Source of the DNA: an uncultured Propionibacteriaceae bacterium
GTDB taxonomy: Bacteria; Actinomycetota; Actinomycetes; Propionibacteriales; Propionibacteriaceae
Direction of reading: 5' to 3'
Assembly (NCBI GenBank): GCA_936941515.1
Contig: CAKZJI010000088.1
Span: 1-18,082 of the forward strand
DNA: 18,082 nucleotides
The notes beneath the pieces were generated by a model. It did no database searches and was not told the DNA's origin. It worked only from the letters and a program-made list of their open reading frames with translations. The position numbers and the translations under genes are program-made. Below, in pieces: positions 7,561 to 16,712 of the stretch. Every line of letters begins with the position of its first letter. The first letter of the stretch is position 1.

Positions 7561-8649
7561 GTGACGATCGCAGCCCGCGCAGTAAAGCTACGAAAGACCT
7601 ATGGTTCTGGAACAGCACAAGTGGTTGCTCTAGATGATGTTGATATAGAGATCGTCGGAGGTGAGTTCACAGCTGTCATGGGTCCCTCGGGCTCCGGCAA
7701 GTCGACGCTGATGCACCTGCTGGCCGCCCTTGACTCCCCGACCTCTGGTTCTGTCTACATCGGCGATGTCAACGTCGCAACACTGCGTGACGCACCGCTG
7801 ACCAAGTTGCGCCGAGACAGCATCGGTTTCATCTTCCAGGCTTTCAACCTTGTTCCCACCCTAACGGCCAGGGAGAACATCGTGCTGCCGGTGACCATCG
7901 CGGGCAAGCGTGTGGACAATGCCTGGTTTGACCGGATCGTCGAAGTGCTCGGACTCGGGCCACGCCTGAATCACAAGCCCTTTGAGCTCTCAGGCGGTCA
8001 GCAGCAGCGCGTCGCCTGTGCTCGGGCCCTAATGAACAGGCCTCAGATCATCTTTGCGGACGAGCCCACCGGCAACCTCGACTCCACGTCCGCCATTGAG
8101 GTGCTGGAGTTCCTGCGTCGCAGCGTCGACGAGTTCAACCAGACGGTCGTGATGGTCACCCATGACGCCTTGGCGGCCAGCTACGCCGACTCCGCAGTCT
8201 TTCTCTCTGATGGTCGCATCGTCGAGATCGTTCGGGGTGCCTCCCAGGAGGAGCTGCTGCACGCCATATCCCGAATCTATCCGCGTCAGCGCTCTGAGAG
8301 ACCGAAGAGTGACTCCTTCGAACAGGCAGACCGCGACCTTGATGACCAACGCGACTGGGAACCACAGCAGCCCGCCGAGATACCCGACGACCACTCGGAC
8401 CCCGATCCAGGCAGCCAGATCACACCACCACGGGTGAATCAGGACCCTGCCAGTCAGCCGACGCCGCCACGACCGAGTCACAAGCCCACCAGCCAGCCAA
8501 GCCCGGACCCCGGCAGTCAGCCAACCCCGCCCCGCTTGGAGCGCAGCATCTTTCGTGACGGCGGACACTCCCCGTACTTGGCGCCAGATGACTTCCCCAT
8601 CGAGACCGACCTTGAGTCCACGGCAGCTCGCCGTGCCATCCGGGACTGA
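7561..8649 (+). CDS. ABC transporter ATP-binding protein (MacB/LolD-like), with repeat-rich tail
   Basis: This is the ATPase of an exporter of the MacB/LolD/FtsE class, which powers conformational work by FtsX-type permeases. The motifs are complete: Walker A GPSGSGKST (41-49), Q-loop Gln93 in IFQAFNL, signature LSGGQQQRV (143-151), Walker B IIFADEPTGNLD (163-174, Asp167 and Glu168) and switch His201 in VTHDA. The usual domain ends near residue 230. The remaining 130 or so residues are an unusual hydrophilic tail rich in Pro, Ser, Gln, Asp and Arg, with SQPTPPR-type repeats. The start is a GTG with no strong ribosome-binding site. A tagctt sequence about seven bases upstream could be a -10 element for a leaderless message, but this is weak. 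The stop is two bases before the permease ATG. Substrate unknown. Confidence 0.92.
   Translation: MTIAARAVKLRKTYGSGTAQVVALDDVDIEIVGGEFTAVMGPSGSGKSTLMHLLAALDSPTSGSVYIGDVNVATLRDAPLTKLRRDSIGFIFQAFNLVPTLTARENIVLPVTIAGKRVDNAWFDRIVEVLGLGPRLNHKPFELSGGQQQRVACARALMNRPQIIFADEPTGNLDSTSAIEVLEFLRRSVDEFNQTVVMVTHDALAASYADSAVFLSDGRIVEIVRGASQEELLHAISRIYPRQRSERPKSDSFEQADRDLDDQRDWEPQQPAEIPDDHSDPDPGSQITPPRVNQDPASQPTPPRPSHKPTSQPSPDPGSQPTPPRLERSIFRDGGHSPYLAPDDFPIETDLESTAARRAIRD
8401..8535 (+). repeat. Degenerate in-frame repeats encoding SQxTPPR units
   Basis: Within the ATPase tail (residues 281-325) the units SQITPPR, SQPTPPR and SQPTPPR recur, with an intervening TSQPSPDPG. At DNA level ggcagccagatcacaccacc (8410), gccagtcagccgacgccgcc (8449) and ggcagtcagccaaccccgcc (8512) align well. 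The region is probably disordered and able to change length by slippage. Confidence 0.7.
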
Positions 8650-8651
8650 AG

Positions 8652-11198
8652 ATGCTGCGCGCCGCCTGGAAATCGCTGCTCGGCCGTAAGATACGGCTGC
8701 TGTTGAGCACTCTGTCCATCATTCTCGGGGTGGCCTTCGTCGCCGGATCACTGATGTTCACCGGCATGATGAACTCGACATTCCAGCAGATCCTCAAATC
8801 CACCCTGGCTGACGTCGTAGTCTCCAATACCGGTGCCGGTGCCTTCGTTCGCGGCACCTCAGGCGCAGCGGTTTTCATCAATCCTGAGACGTTGTCCAAG
8901 ATTGCTGCCGTCGACGGGGTGGTCAGCGCATCCCCTGCCGTCACCGCCAACGACATCTACGCTCTTGACCGTGATGACCGCATCCTGGCGTTCGGCGGTG
9001 CCCCAGGCGTCGCCACGAACTTCATCGACGCTCCCGCCACCGGAGGCATGACTGGTGCCAGGATCACCGAGGGCCGGGTCCCAGAAGCCGATGATGAGGT
9101 GGCGATCGATCCCAGTTCCCTGACCCGCGGCAACTACGCCATCGGTGATGTGATGCATATCGCAACACCGAGGGACGGCATTAGAAGCTACCGGATCGTC
9201 GGAACCGCCACCTATGGTCAGGGAGCAACGGCTGGTGCAACCTATCAATTCTTCACCTTGTCCGAAATGCAACGGCTGGTGCTCAACGGCCAGGACCTCT
9301 ACACCGCCGCCTGGGTTCAGACCGATCAGTCTCGCGACCAGGAGAGCATCCGCGCTGCCATCGCCAATCTGCTTCCGGAGGGAATGAACGCCTATCGTGG
9401 TGAGACGCTCGCGAAAGATCTGGAGAGCCAGCTTGACGTGGGCTTGGAGTTCGTGAATACGTTGCTGCTGATTTTCGCGGGAATCTCCCTGCTGGTGGCC
9501 TCTCTGCTCATCCTGAACACCTTCTCCGTCCTAGTGGCCCAGCGCAGCCGGGAACTTGCGCTGCTGCGGGCCATCGGCGCGAAACGCTCCCAGGTGATGG
9601 GGTCGGTGCTGCTGGAGGCTCTGGTCATGGGTGCGCTCGGTGGAGCCTTGGGCATCGGTGTCGGCTATGGAATGGTCTGGGGCCTAGACGCGGTGCTGAC
9701 TCACTTCGGCATCGGCTTGGGCGGAGCCCAGCCCGAGCTGACCTGGCAGATTGTCGCCGTCTGCTTGTTGCTGGCTGTCGTCACAACAATCATTGCCGCC
9801 GTGGTTCCAGCCTTGAGAGGTGCCCGCACACGCCCCGTCGAGGCGATGTCCCAGGTGGAGTCATCGGCGACGGAGATGTTGGGAAGACCAGCTTGGTTCG
9901 GCCTGGTGCTGGCGCAACCCGGCGCCGCCGCCATCGTCTGCGGACTGCTGTTGAATGTGCCGCAGCCGCTCTGGTGGGTTGGTCTGGGCTCTGCTGCGCT
10001 GCTGATCGGGACGGTGATGTCGGCTGCGATCATCGGGAAACCGGTGCTGTGGCTGGCTGGCCTGATCAACAGGGGCCTGTTCAAAGAGGTTGGGATGCTG
10101 GCCACCCGCAACGCCACACGACAGCCTCGTCGCACAGCCGTGACGGCCGCAACCCTGATGATCGGTCTGGCTCTGGTGTCCACCATCGCGATCATGGCCC
10201 ACTCCACCACGACCGCAGTGCGCAACTCCCTGACCGAGACACAGCGCGGTGACTTTGTCATCTCACCGGCCAACCGCCGCCCCTTTGCCGTCGACCTCGA
10301 CCGGATCAAGGCTGTTGCCGGCGTCGAATCAGTGTGGATGTACTCGCAGGGACTGGTGGACCTTGGTGGGTCGGAACCTGTCATGGTCACCGGGACCTCT
10401 CCGGAGAGCGTGACGGAGGGCAGCGCCCTCAGGGTGCTGGCGGGGCAACTGAACCCCACGGGTGGATCGGTGCTCATCGACCAGCAGCTCTCCGCAGACC
10501 TGAACCTGCCGCTGGGCAAGAGCTTCGAAGTTCCGGGCGTTGACGGCAATCCCGTCCAGCTGCTGATCACAGGCGTTATTGATGGGGAAAACGCACCCGT
10601 TCCCCTGGCGCGAATGATCACAAACCGTGAGACCTTCCAGAAGATTGGCGACCCCACCCGCTTCGCCATGATCAAGGTTGCTGCAGCCAAGGGTGCTGAC
10701 CTGGCGGCAGTTAAGCAGGGGCTCCTGGATGTGACGGCGGACCAGCCGACGGTGGTTGTCACCGACAACGCGGAATACGCAGATGCCAGGGTGGGTCAGT
10801 TCACCACGCTGTTCGCGGCCGTCTATGGACTGCTGGCGCTCGGGATCGTGATCTCAGTGCTCGGCATCGTCAACACGCTTGGGCTGTCGGTGCTGGAGCG
10901 CACCCGTGAGATCGGCCTGCTGCGTGCCGTCGGTGTGACCCGGCGACAGCTGCGACGGATGATCTTCCTGGAGTCGGCGGTGATCTCAATGCTGGGGGCG
11001 GTGCTGGGAGTGCTGCTGGGCTTGGTCTTCGGATGCTCTTTGGTGAAGGTTCTGCCTGAATTCACGGTTCTCGCGGTTCCATGGTTGCAGCTGGCTGCCT
11101 TTATGGGAGCCGCGGTGCTGGTCGGAGTGGCATCAGCCGTCGGTCCGGCGCGGCGGGCAGCACACACAAACATCCTGCAGGCCATCGCCAACGAATGA
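8652..11198 (+). CDS. ABC transporter permease with two FtsX domains
   Basis: The 848-residue membrane protein is the permease partner of the preceding ATPase. It has an N-terminal helix (about 15-37), then a MacB-like extracytoplasmic domain (about 40-265). A first FtsX domain with three helices (about 267-400) contains RELALLRAIGAKRSQV. Two or three central helices follow (about 415-530), then a second extracytoplasmic domain, and a second FtsX domain (about 717-845) containing REIGLLRAVGVTRRQLRR. This duplicated layout of about ten helices is common in actinobacterial and Firmicute exporters of lipids, lipoproteins, peptides or drugs; the substrate cannot be told from sequence. Two bases separate it from the ATPase gene, so the pair is an operon. 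Its location between oriC and dnaN is unusual. Confidence 0.92.
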   Translation: MLRAAWKSLLGRKIRLLLSTLSIILGVAFVAGSLMFTGMMNSTFQQILKSTLADVVVSNTGAGAFVRGTSGAAVFINPETLSKIAAVDGVVSASPAVTANDIYALDRDDRILAFGGAPGVATNFIDAPATGGMTGARITEGRVPEADDEVAIDPSSLTRGNYAIGDVMHIATPRDGIRSYRIVGTATYGQGATAGATYQFFTLSEMQRLVLNGQDLYTAAWVQTDQSRDQESIRAAIANLLPEGMNAYRGETLAKDLESQLDVGLEFVNTLLLIFAGISLLVASLLILNTFSVLVAQRSRELALLRAIGAKRSQVMGSVLLEALVMGALGGALGIGVGYGMVWGLDAVLTHFGIGLGGAQPELTWQIVAVCLLLAVVTTIIAAVVPALRGARTRPVEAMSQVESSATEMLGRPAWFGLVLAQPGAAAIVCGLLLNVPQPLWWVGLGSAALLIGTVMSAAIIGKPVLWLAGLINRGLFKEVGMLATRNATRQPRRTAVTAATLMIGLALVSTIAIMAHSTTTAVRNSLTETQRGDFVISPANRRPFAVDLDRIKAVAGVESVWMYSQGLVDLGGSEPVMVTGTSPESVTEGSALRVLAGQLNPTGGSVLIDQQLSADLNLPLGKSFEVPGVDGNPVQLLITGVIDGENAPVPLARMITNRETFQKIGDPTRFAMIKVAAAKGADLAAVKQGLLDVTADQPTVVVTDNAEYADARVGQFTTLFAAVYGLLALGIVISVLGIVNTLGLSVLERTREIGLLRAVGVTRRQLRRMIFLESAVISMLGAVLGVLLGLVFGCSLVKVLPEFTVLAVPWLQLAAFMGAAVLVGVASAVGPARRAAHTNILQAIANE

Positions 11199-11304
11199 GA
11201 ATCCTGCTGATGCAGGCTACAAAGCGCGCTTAAAACCATCATTGCCGGTATGCTGACAGGTGACCACGCCGTGGTGACCGGCCACCAGAAGCAAAGGGGA
11301 TGAA

Positions 11305-12465
11305 GTGAAGATCCGAGTGGAACGCGACGCTCTGGCTGATGCTGTCGCCTGGGTGGCACGCAGCCTACCGAACCGTCCCACCGCACCGATCCTGGCTGGG
11401 CTGCTGATCAATGCTGCGGGCGACGAGGTCACGCTCTCCAGCTTCGACTCCACCACGTCGGCACAGGTCACGATGCCAGCCGAGGTCACTGACGAGGGAA
11501 CTGTGCTGGTGTCAGGGCGACTGTTGAACGAGATCGCTCGTTCGCTGCCGAACAAACCCGTCGACATGGAGTCCGACCACACGCAGGTGGAGCTGACCTG
11601 TGGCTCTGCGCGCTTCAGCTTGCAGACGCTTCCCGTCGACGAGTACCCGACGCTGCCGGAGATGCCCACCCAGACGGGTCTTGTGGATGCGAACGTGTTT
11701 GAGAAGGCCGTCAGCCAGGTGGTGATTGCCGCCGGGCGCGACGAACTGCTGAACGTGTTCACCGGCGTGCGCGTCGAGATCAACGGTGACCAGCTGTCGC
11801 TGCTGGCCACTGATCGCTACCGGATGGCGTTGAAGGAGCTGACCTGGCAGCCATCGTCGCCCGACATTGAGGGTGCGGTGCTGGTGCCGGGCCGGGTGCT
11901 GGCCGACACCGCCAAGTCACTGACCTCCGGCAAGACCGTCACAGTGTCGCTGTCCACCACCGAGTCGGAGGGTGAGGGTCTCGCCGGTTTCATCGGTGAG
12001 GGATCCCGTGGTCGTCGTGAGGCCACCACCCGTCTGCTGAATCAGGCATTCCCGAAGGTCCGTCACCTGATGGACGTCGTCGGGACGGTGACGGTGCGCG
12101 TCCCCACCGCGGACCTGCTGGCCGCTGTGAAACGCGTCTCGCTGGTGGCGGAGCGCAACACCCCGGTTCGCATGCTCATTGAGGACGATCACATCGCCCT
12201 GGAGGCTGCGACGGGCGACCAGGCCCACGCCTCTGAGGCCATTGAGGCGCAGGTTGAGGTCACCGGCGATGAGAAGTCCATCAGTGCCGCGGGCTTCAAC
12301 CCGCACTATCTGCTGGACGCGCTGGGTGCTGTTGACGCCCCATACGCGCACTTCTCGTTCACCGCCCCCGGCAAGCCATGTCTCATCACCGGTCTGGCGA
12401 CCATCGACGGTGACCAGCTGCTCGACTACCGCCACGTCATCATGTTGATGCGCCTGCCCAACTGA
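11305..12465 (+). CDS. dnaN: DNA polymerase III subunit beta (sliding clamp)
   Basis: DnaN forms the ring-shaped dimer that tethers DNA polymerase III to DNA and serves as docking site for repair factors. The 386-residue product has the normal family length and the expected features: KIRVERDALADAVAWVARSL at the N-terminus, LPVDEYPTLPEMP near residues 110-122, LLATDRYRMALKEL near 168-181, and the C-terminal clamp-binding pocket ending HVIMLMRLPN. The GTG start follows an aagggga ribosome-binding site (11294-11300). A 106-bp spacer separates it from the permease gene and contains a tatgct (11249-11254) that could be a -10 element, so dnaN probably has its own promoter. It is about 4.1 kb from the end of dnaA instead of directly downstream. 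Confidence 0.97.
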   Translation: MKIRVERDALADAVAWVARSLPNRPTAPILAGLLINAAGDEVTLSSFDSTTSAQVTMPAEVTDEGTVLVSGRLLNEIARSLPNKPVDMESDHTQVELTCGSARFSLQTLPVDEYPTLPEMPTQTGLVDANVFEKAVSQVVIAAGRDELLNVFTGVRVEINGDQLSLLATDRYRMALKELTWQPSSPDIEGAVLVPGRVLADTAKSLTSGKTVTVSLSTTESEGEGLAGFIGEGSRGRREATTRLLNQAFPKVRHLMDVVGTVTVRVPTADLLAAVKRVSLVAERNTPVRMLIEDDHIALEAATGDQAHASEAIEAQVEVTGDEKSISAAGFNPHYLLDALGAVDAPYAHFSFTAPGKPCLITGLATIDGDQLLDYRHVIMLMRLPN

Positions 12466-12489
12466 TTCGCCGGTCTGCCAGCTGTGAGT

Positions 12490-12525
12490 CTGGGGTTCCA
12501 CGGCCTCTGTGGCGGGAAACCCCAG
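12490..12525. repeat. Inverted repeat between dnaN and recF
   Basis: The arms ctggggtt (12490-12497) and aaccccag (12518-12525) are perfect complements, with ccac/gtgg able to extend the stem imperfectly. It may be a weak terminator or pause for dnaN transcripts. No T-run follows. Confidence 0.5.
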
Positions 12526-12531
12526 GCGGCA

Positions 12532-12537
12532 TAGAAT
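12532..12537 (+). promoter_or_regulatory. Candidate -10 element for a leaderless recF message
   Basis: The hexamer tagaat matches the TANNNT -10 consensus and ends eight bases before the recF ATG at 12546. Transcription would then begin at or next to the A of the ATG. No ribosome-binding site is visible before recF, which fits a leaderless mRNA, a common form in actinobacteria. The -35 element is not clear because the region is filled by the inverted repeat. Confidence 0.45.
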
Positions 12538-12545
12538 CATCGACG

Positions 12546-13775
12546 ATGTTCGTCACCTACCTGTCGGTCACCGACTTCCGCAACTACGCTGCTGCTGAGG
12601 TGGAGCTCCTGCCCGGTGTGAACGTGTTCGTCGGGGCGAACGGGCAGGGCAAGACGAACCTGGTGGAGGCGGTGGAATACCTGTCCACGATGTCCTCCCA
12701 CCGCGTGTCCTCGACGGCTCCCCTCATTCGTGCAGGCATGGAGTCGGCGGTGCTGCGCGCCAGAGTGCAGGCCAGTCGCGACGATGAGCGGCTCATCACC
12801 CTAGAACTTGAGGTCGCGAACGGCCGCAGCAACGTCGCCCGCCTCAACCGCGGCCCCCTGCCGCGTCCCCGTGACCTGGTGGGGGCGCTGCGCACCGTCG
12901 TGTTCTCCCCCATGGATCTGGCTGTCGTCCGCGGTGATCCCTCCGACCGGCGGGCTTGGCTCGACACCCTCGTTGTGACGCGATGGCCACGAATGGCGGG
13001 TGTCAGGTCGGACCTGGACAAGATCCTGAGGCAGCGCAACTCCCTGTTGAAGGCGATGTCGGGACGGTCGCTCCGACATGCTGGTGCCGATGAGGAGGTC
13101 ACGCTCCAGGCGTGGAATGAGGCCCTGGCCCGGATAGGTGCAGAGTTGCTTCACGCCCGGCTCGACACCCTGGCCGATGTCCTGCCCTATGCCGCTGACG
13201 CCTACCAGAGCATCGCGCCGGTCAACAACGAGATCACCGCGCACTACAAGACGTCCCTGAATCTCGCCGACATTCCCGTTGATGCCGTCCGGGCAACCCT
13301 GGAGATGCGGTTGTTGGAGGCGATGGCTGAGCGGAGATCTGATGAGATTGCTCGCGGAGTGACATTGGTTGGACCGCAGCGTGACGACATTGACTTGGGC
13401 ATTGGGGACCTGCCGGCGAAGGGTTATGCGTCGCATGGTGAGTCATGGTCACTGGCGCTGGCGCTGAAGCTGGGAGGATTCTCGCTGGTGCGTGCCGATG
13501 GCATCGAGCCGGTTCTGGTCCTCGACGACGTGTTCGCTGAGCTGGACACCTCCCGGCGAGAGCGTCTGGCCGGGGCCATCGCCGATGCCGAACAGGTGCT
13601 GATCACCGCTGCCGTTGGCGCTGACGTGCCCGATTTTCCCTCAGCGCGGCGTTTCCGGGTGGAGGCCGGAAACGTCACCCTGAGTCAGGAGACCTTGAGT
13701 CAGGAGACTGAGGGGAGCGACTGGGAGCCCGCCCCGAAGGATGTGGAGGGGGAAGCTGATGACGGAGCCGCCTGA
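12546..13775 (+). CDS. recF: DNA replication and repair protein RecF
   Basis: RecF is an SMC-like ATPase that, with RecO and RecR, loads RecA at single-stranded gaps. The 409-residue protein has Walker A GANGQGKTN (30-38), the signature region SHGESWSLALALKLGG (from 296) and Walker B VLDDVFAELD (325-334). The N-terminus YLSVTDFRNYAAAEVELLPG is typical. After about residue 378 there is an acidic, non-conserved tail containing LSQETLSQET, longer than in many RecF proteins. No ribosome-binding site precedes the ATG, and a -10-like hexamer directly upstream suggests leaderless translation. The 3' end overlaps dciA by 17 bp, so the two are probably co-expressed. Confidence 0.96.
   Translation: MFVTYLSVTDFRNYAAAEVELLPGVNVFVGANGQGKTNLVEAVEYLSTMSSHRVSSTAPLIRAGMESAVLRARVQASRDDERLITLELEVANGRSNVARLNRGPLPRPRDLVGALRTVVFSPMDLAVVRGDPSDRRAWLDTLVVTRWPRMAGVRSDLDKILRQRNSLLKAMSGRSLRHAGADEEVTLQAWNEALARIGAELLHARLDTLADVLPYAADAYQSIAPVNNEITAHYKTSLNLADIPVDAVRATLEMRLLEAMAERRSDEIARGVTLVGPQRDDIDLGIGDLPAKGYASHGESWSLALALKLGGFSLVRADGIEPVLVLDDVFAELDTSRRERLAGAIADAEQVLITAAVGADVPDFPSARRFRVEAGNVTLSQETLSQETEGSDWEPAPKDVEGEADDGAA
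13681..13708 (+). repeat. Short tandem repeat in the recF tail
   Basis: The unit tgagtcaggagac occurs at 13681-13693 and again at 13696-13708, a 15-bp period that keeps the frame and encodes LSQET twice. It lies outside the conserved RecF domain and looks like a recent in-frame duplication. Confidence 0.7.
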
Positions 13776-14304
13776 GATCGACAGCCCTGATGAGCCCCAT
13801 GATCCCACAGGGCTTGAGTTGGCCTCGGAGATTGCGCATCAGACGGCACGCACGGCGCCGTTGCTTCCGGATCCCGTCGCTCAGCCGCCGAAGATTCCAC
13901 GGCGTCGTCGTCACACTGGTGAGCAGCGGTCCGGCGCCCATCCTGACGACCGGGATCCACAGCTGATAGGCAGCGTCCTGGAGTCGGTGTCGCGCCGCCG
14001 CGGCTGGCAACGTCAGATCTCCCTGGCCATGGTGTTGCGTGATTGGGCGGGCCTCGTCGGCGACGCCAATGCCGAGCACTCCACGCCCGTCGAGTTCCAC
14101 GACGGGGTCCTCACCATTCAGTGCGACTCCACGGCCTGGGCCTCTGCGATGAAGTTCAATGCAGGCCCTCTGGTGAGGAAGCTCAACCGGGCGCTGGGCG
14201 ATGCCAGCATCCGGCGGGTGGAGATCCAGGGGCCACGAGCGCCCAGCTGGAAGCGGGGTCGACGCTCCATTCGGGGAAGAGGTCCTAGGGACACCTATGG
14301 ATGA
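13759..14304 (+). CDS. dciA: DciA-like protein (DUF721), predicted helicase loader or operator
   Basis: The 181-residue product has a charged, probably disordered N-terminal half with a basic patch (IPRRRRHTGEQR). A DUF721 domain follows at about residues 69-160, with LIGSVLESVSRRRGW, MVLRDWAGLVGD, GVLTIQCDSTAWASAMKF and LVRKLNRALGD. DUF721 proteins are known as DciA, which interacts with the DnaB helicase during initiation in bacteria lacking DnaC or DnaI, and the gene usually sits beside recF in actinobacteria. I chose ATG 13759 because ggaggggga lies just upstream; an in-frame ATG at 13741 lacks such a site. It overlaps recF by 17 bp. The family is clear; the function here is inferred. Confidence 0.88.
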   Translation: MTEPPEIDSPDEPHDPTGLELASEIAHQTARTAPLLPDPVAQPPKIPRRRRHTGEQRSGAHPDDRDPQLIGSVLESVSRRRGWQRQISLAMVLRDWAGLVGDANAEHSTPVEFHDGVLTIQCDSTAWASAMKFNAGPLVRKLNRALGDASIRRVEIQGPRAPSWKRGRRSIRGRGPRDTYG

Positions 14305-14657
14305 GTGGTGTAGCTGAGAATGTGAAGGCTTGCGCGTATGGTGGCTGGGGTGCTTGTGCTGGTGGGTGCTCATGCCCCGGGTGCCCTGGGGAGGTGCTCT
14401 CAAGATCTGGTCAGTTGTGAGGTGCAGTTCCGAACTCTTCTCTTCGCCCAGGTTCGGGAGAAACCCGCTAGGCGTCTTGGAGCCCCCGGGGTGCGTACCC
14501 AGTGACACCCCCACCCCTGGCAGTCGGTTAGAGCACGGGTTTTGAGCGGCTAGGGAGGCGTTTTAGCAGGACGTGCGACACATTTTCGCGGTAGACTCAT
14601 GATCGTTGTCAACGCCGTCGGTTCTCCGGCGGCTGTTTCATGGAACGGGAGCACCGC
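14305..14657. other. dciA-gyrB intergenic region
   Basis: This 353-bp spacer contains no credible gene. It is G-rich on the plus strand (28 G to 14 C in 14341-14400), as expected for the leading strand right of oriC. A tagact at 14592-14597, about 60 bases before the gyrB GTG, could be a -10 element of a gyrB promoter, but I see no good -35. Promoters of gyrB are often supercoiling-sensitive; no sequence proof of that is visible here. Confidence 0.5.
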
Positions 14658-16682
14658 GTGACGGATGATCTGGTGAGCGAGCTGGAACCCGACGACGAGA
14701 CAGGCCCTGGCGGTGGCACCCACACGGATGCCGCCTATGACGCCGACCAGATCTCGGTCTTGGAGGGTTTGGAGGCGGTTCGCAAACGCCCCGGCATGTA
14801 CATCGGCTCCACGGGGGAACGTGGCCTGCACCACTTGGTCTATGAGATCGTCGACAACTCCGTCGATGAGGCCCTGGCCGGGTACTGCGACCAGATCGAC
14901 GTTGTCCTCCTTGACGACGGTGGCGTCCGTGTCGCCGACAATGGTCGTGGCATCCCCGTCAAGGAGCACCCTGTTGAGAAGATCCCCACTGTCACTCTGG
15001 TGCTGACGGTGCTGCATGCCGGCGGCAAGTTCGGCGACGGCGGGTACAAGGTCTCCGGCGGCCTCCACGGCGTCGGCTCCTCAGTGGTCAACGCCCTGTC
15101 CCGCGAGTTCACCGTCGAGGTGTGCCGTGACGGGCATCGCTATGCGCAGACGTTTGAGCTGGGCGTCCCCAGGGGCGACCTGCAGGAGCTGGAGGCGACA
15201 GAGAATCGCGGTACCACCATCACCTTCTACCCGAGCGCCGACATCTTCGAGACCACCGTCTTCAACTACGAGACCCTCGCCACAAGGTTCCGGGAGATGG
15301 CTTTCCTCAACAAGGGACTGCGCATCACGCTCACCGATCTGCGCACCGTCGACAGGGAGGGTGAGGACCTGGAGGAGGAGCATCGCAGCGACTCGTTCCG
15401 TTTCGATAACGGCCTGATCGACTATGTGCGCTACCTGTCGCAGTCGAAGGATCCGATCCATCCCAGCGTCATCGATGTTGAATCCCATGACGACGCGCAG
15501 GGCATGAGCTTGGAGATCGCGATGCAGTGGAACTCGTCCTACGCGAACTCCGTGCACACCTTCGCCAACACCATCAACACCCATGAGGGTGGAACCCACG
15601 AGGAGGGTTTCCGCGCTGCGCTGACGAACACCGTCAACCGCTGGGGCGAGACCTGGGGTTTGGTGAAGAAGAAGGAGGACCGGGTCTCCGGCGACGACAT
15701 CCGCGAGGGTCTCACCGCGATCATCTCCATCAAGCTTCAGGAGCCGCAGTTCGAGGGCCAGACGAAGACGAAGCTCGGCAACACCGAGGCCAAGTCGTTC
15801 GTGCAGAAGGCCCTCAACGACCGTCTGGGTGACTGGTTTGAGCGCAACCCCGCCGAGGGCAAGGACATCATCCGCAAGTCGCAGGCTGCGGCGGCCGCCC
15901 GCATCGCCGCCCGCAAGGCCCGTGACCTGGCCCGCAACCGCAAGGGGCTTCTCGGTGGCGGTGGCCTGCCCGGCAAGCTCGTCGACTGCCAGTCCCGCAA
16001 TCCCGCTGACTGTGAGGTGTTCATCGTCGAGGGGGACTCTGCCGGCGGATCAGCACGCGGTGGCCGCGACCCGAAGACCCAGGCCATCCTGCCCATCCGC
16101 GGCAAGATCCTGAACGTCGAGAAGGCGCGCCTGGACAAGATCCTGGCCAACAAAGAGGTCGAGGCCATCATCAATGCCCTCGGCACCGGCATCCAGGACG
16201 AGTTTGACCTGGACAAGCTGCGCTATCACAAGATCGTGCTGATGGCCGACGCCGACGTCGATGGCGCCCACATCCGCACCCTGCTGCTGACATTGCTGTT
16301 CCGTTTCATGCGTCCCCTGATCGACGCCGGGCATGTGTACCTGGCCCAGCCGCCTCTGTTCCGGCTGCGCTGGACCAACGCCCCCCACGAACTGGCCTAC
16401 AGCGACGAGGAACGCGACGCGATGCGTGATGCGGGCCTGGCCGAGGGCAAGAAGCTGCCCAACGTCAACCCCATCCAGCGCTACAAGGGCCTGGGTGAGA
16501 TGAACGCCGATGACCTGTGGGAGACCACCATGGATCCGGCCAAACGCATCCTGCTGCAGGTTAATCTTGAGGATGCCGCCATGGCTGATCAGATGTTCTC
16601 CATCCTGATGGGTGAGGACGTCGAGCAGCGGCGCAGCTTCATCCAGCACAACGCCCGCGACGTCCGGTTCCTGGACATCTAA
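14658..16682 (+). CDS. gyrB: DNA gyrase subunit B
   Basis: GyrB supplies ATP hydrolysis and part of the cleavage core of gyrase, which adds negative supercoils ahead of replication forks. The 674-residue protein has a GHKL ATPase with [18 protein letters not shown] near its start, VDNSVDEA (65-72), DNGRGIP (94-100) and [15 protein letters not shown] (133-147). The TOPRIM domain shows EGDSAGGSA (from Glu458) and DADVDGAH (531-538), and the tail carries [10 protein letters not shown]. The length is normal and lacks the long insert of enterobacterial GyrB. I chose GTG 14658 because cgggag lies six bases before it; the ATG at 14640 in the same frame has no ribosome-binding site and adds six residues. 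The stop is 30 bp before gyrA. Confidence 0.96.
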   Translation: MTDDLVSELEPDDETGPGGGTHTDAAYDADQISVLEGLEAVRKRPGMYIGSTGERGLHHLVYEIVDNSVDEALAGYCDQIDVVLLDDGGVRVADNGRGIPVKEHPVEKIPTVTLVLTVLHAGGKFGDGGYKVSGGLHGVGSSVVNALSREFTVEVCRDGHRYAQTFELGVPRGDLQELEATENRGTTITFYPSADIFETTVFNYETLATRFREMAFLNKGLRITLTDLRTVDREGEDLEEEHRSDSFRFDNGLIDYVRYLSQSKDPIHPSVIDVESHDDAQGMSLEIAMQWNSSYANSVHTFANTINTHEGGTHEEGFRAALTNTVNRWGETWGLVKKKEDRVSGDDIREGLTAIISIKLQEPQFEGQTKTKLGNTEAKSFVQKALNDRLGDWFERNPAEGKDIIRKSQAAAAARIAARKARDLARNRKGLLGGGGLPGKLVDCQSRNPADCEVFIVEGDSAGGSARGGRDPKTQAILPIRGKILNVEKARLDKILANKEVEAIINALGTGIQDEFDLDKLRYHKIVLMADADVDGAHIRTLLLTLLFRFMRPLIDAGHVYLAQPPLFRLRWTNAPHELAYSDEERDAMRDAGLAEGKKLPNVNPIQRYKGLGEMNADDLWETTMDPAKRILLQVNLEDAAMADQMFSILMGEDVEQRRSFIQHNARDVRFLDI

Positions 16683-16712
16683 CCCGCCCGAGACTGAGAG
16701 AAGGAGCTTGGA

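Noticed and set aside
9701..10768. 355-codon minus-strand open frame opposite the permease gene
   Set aside because: The sense strand encodes a clear FtsX-type permease; the antisense product is low-complexity Ser/Thr/Arg/Ala sequence.
14515..14570. tRNA-like string (agtcggttagagcacgggtttt) before gyrB
   Set aside because: It recalls a tRNA D-arm, but the D-stem does not pair properly and no GGTTCRANNCC T-arm or closing acceptor stem follows within tRNA length.
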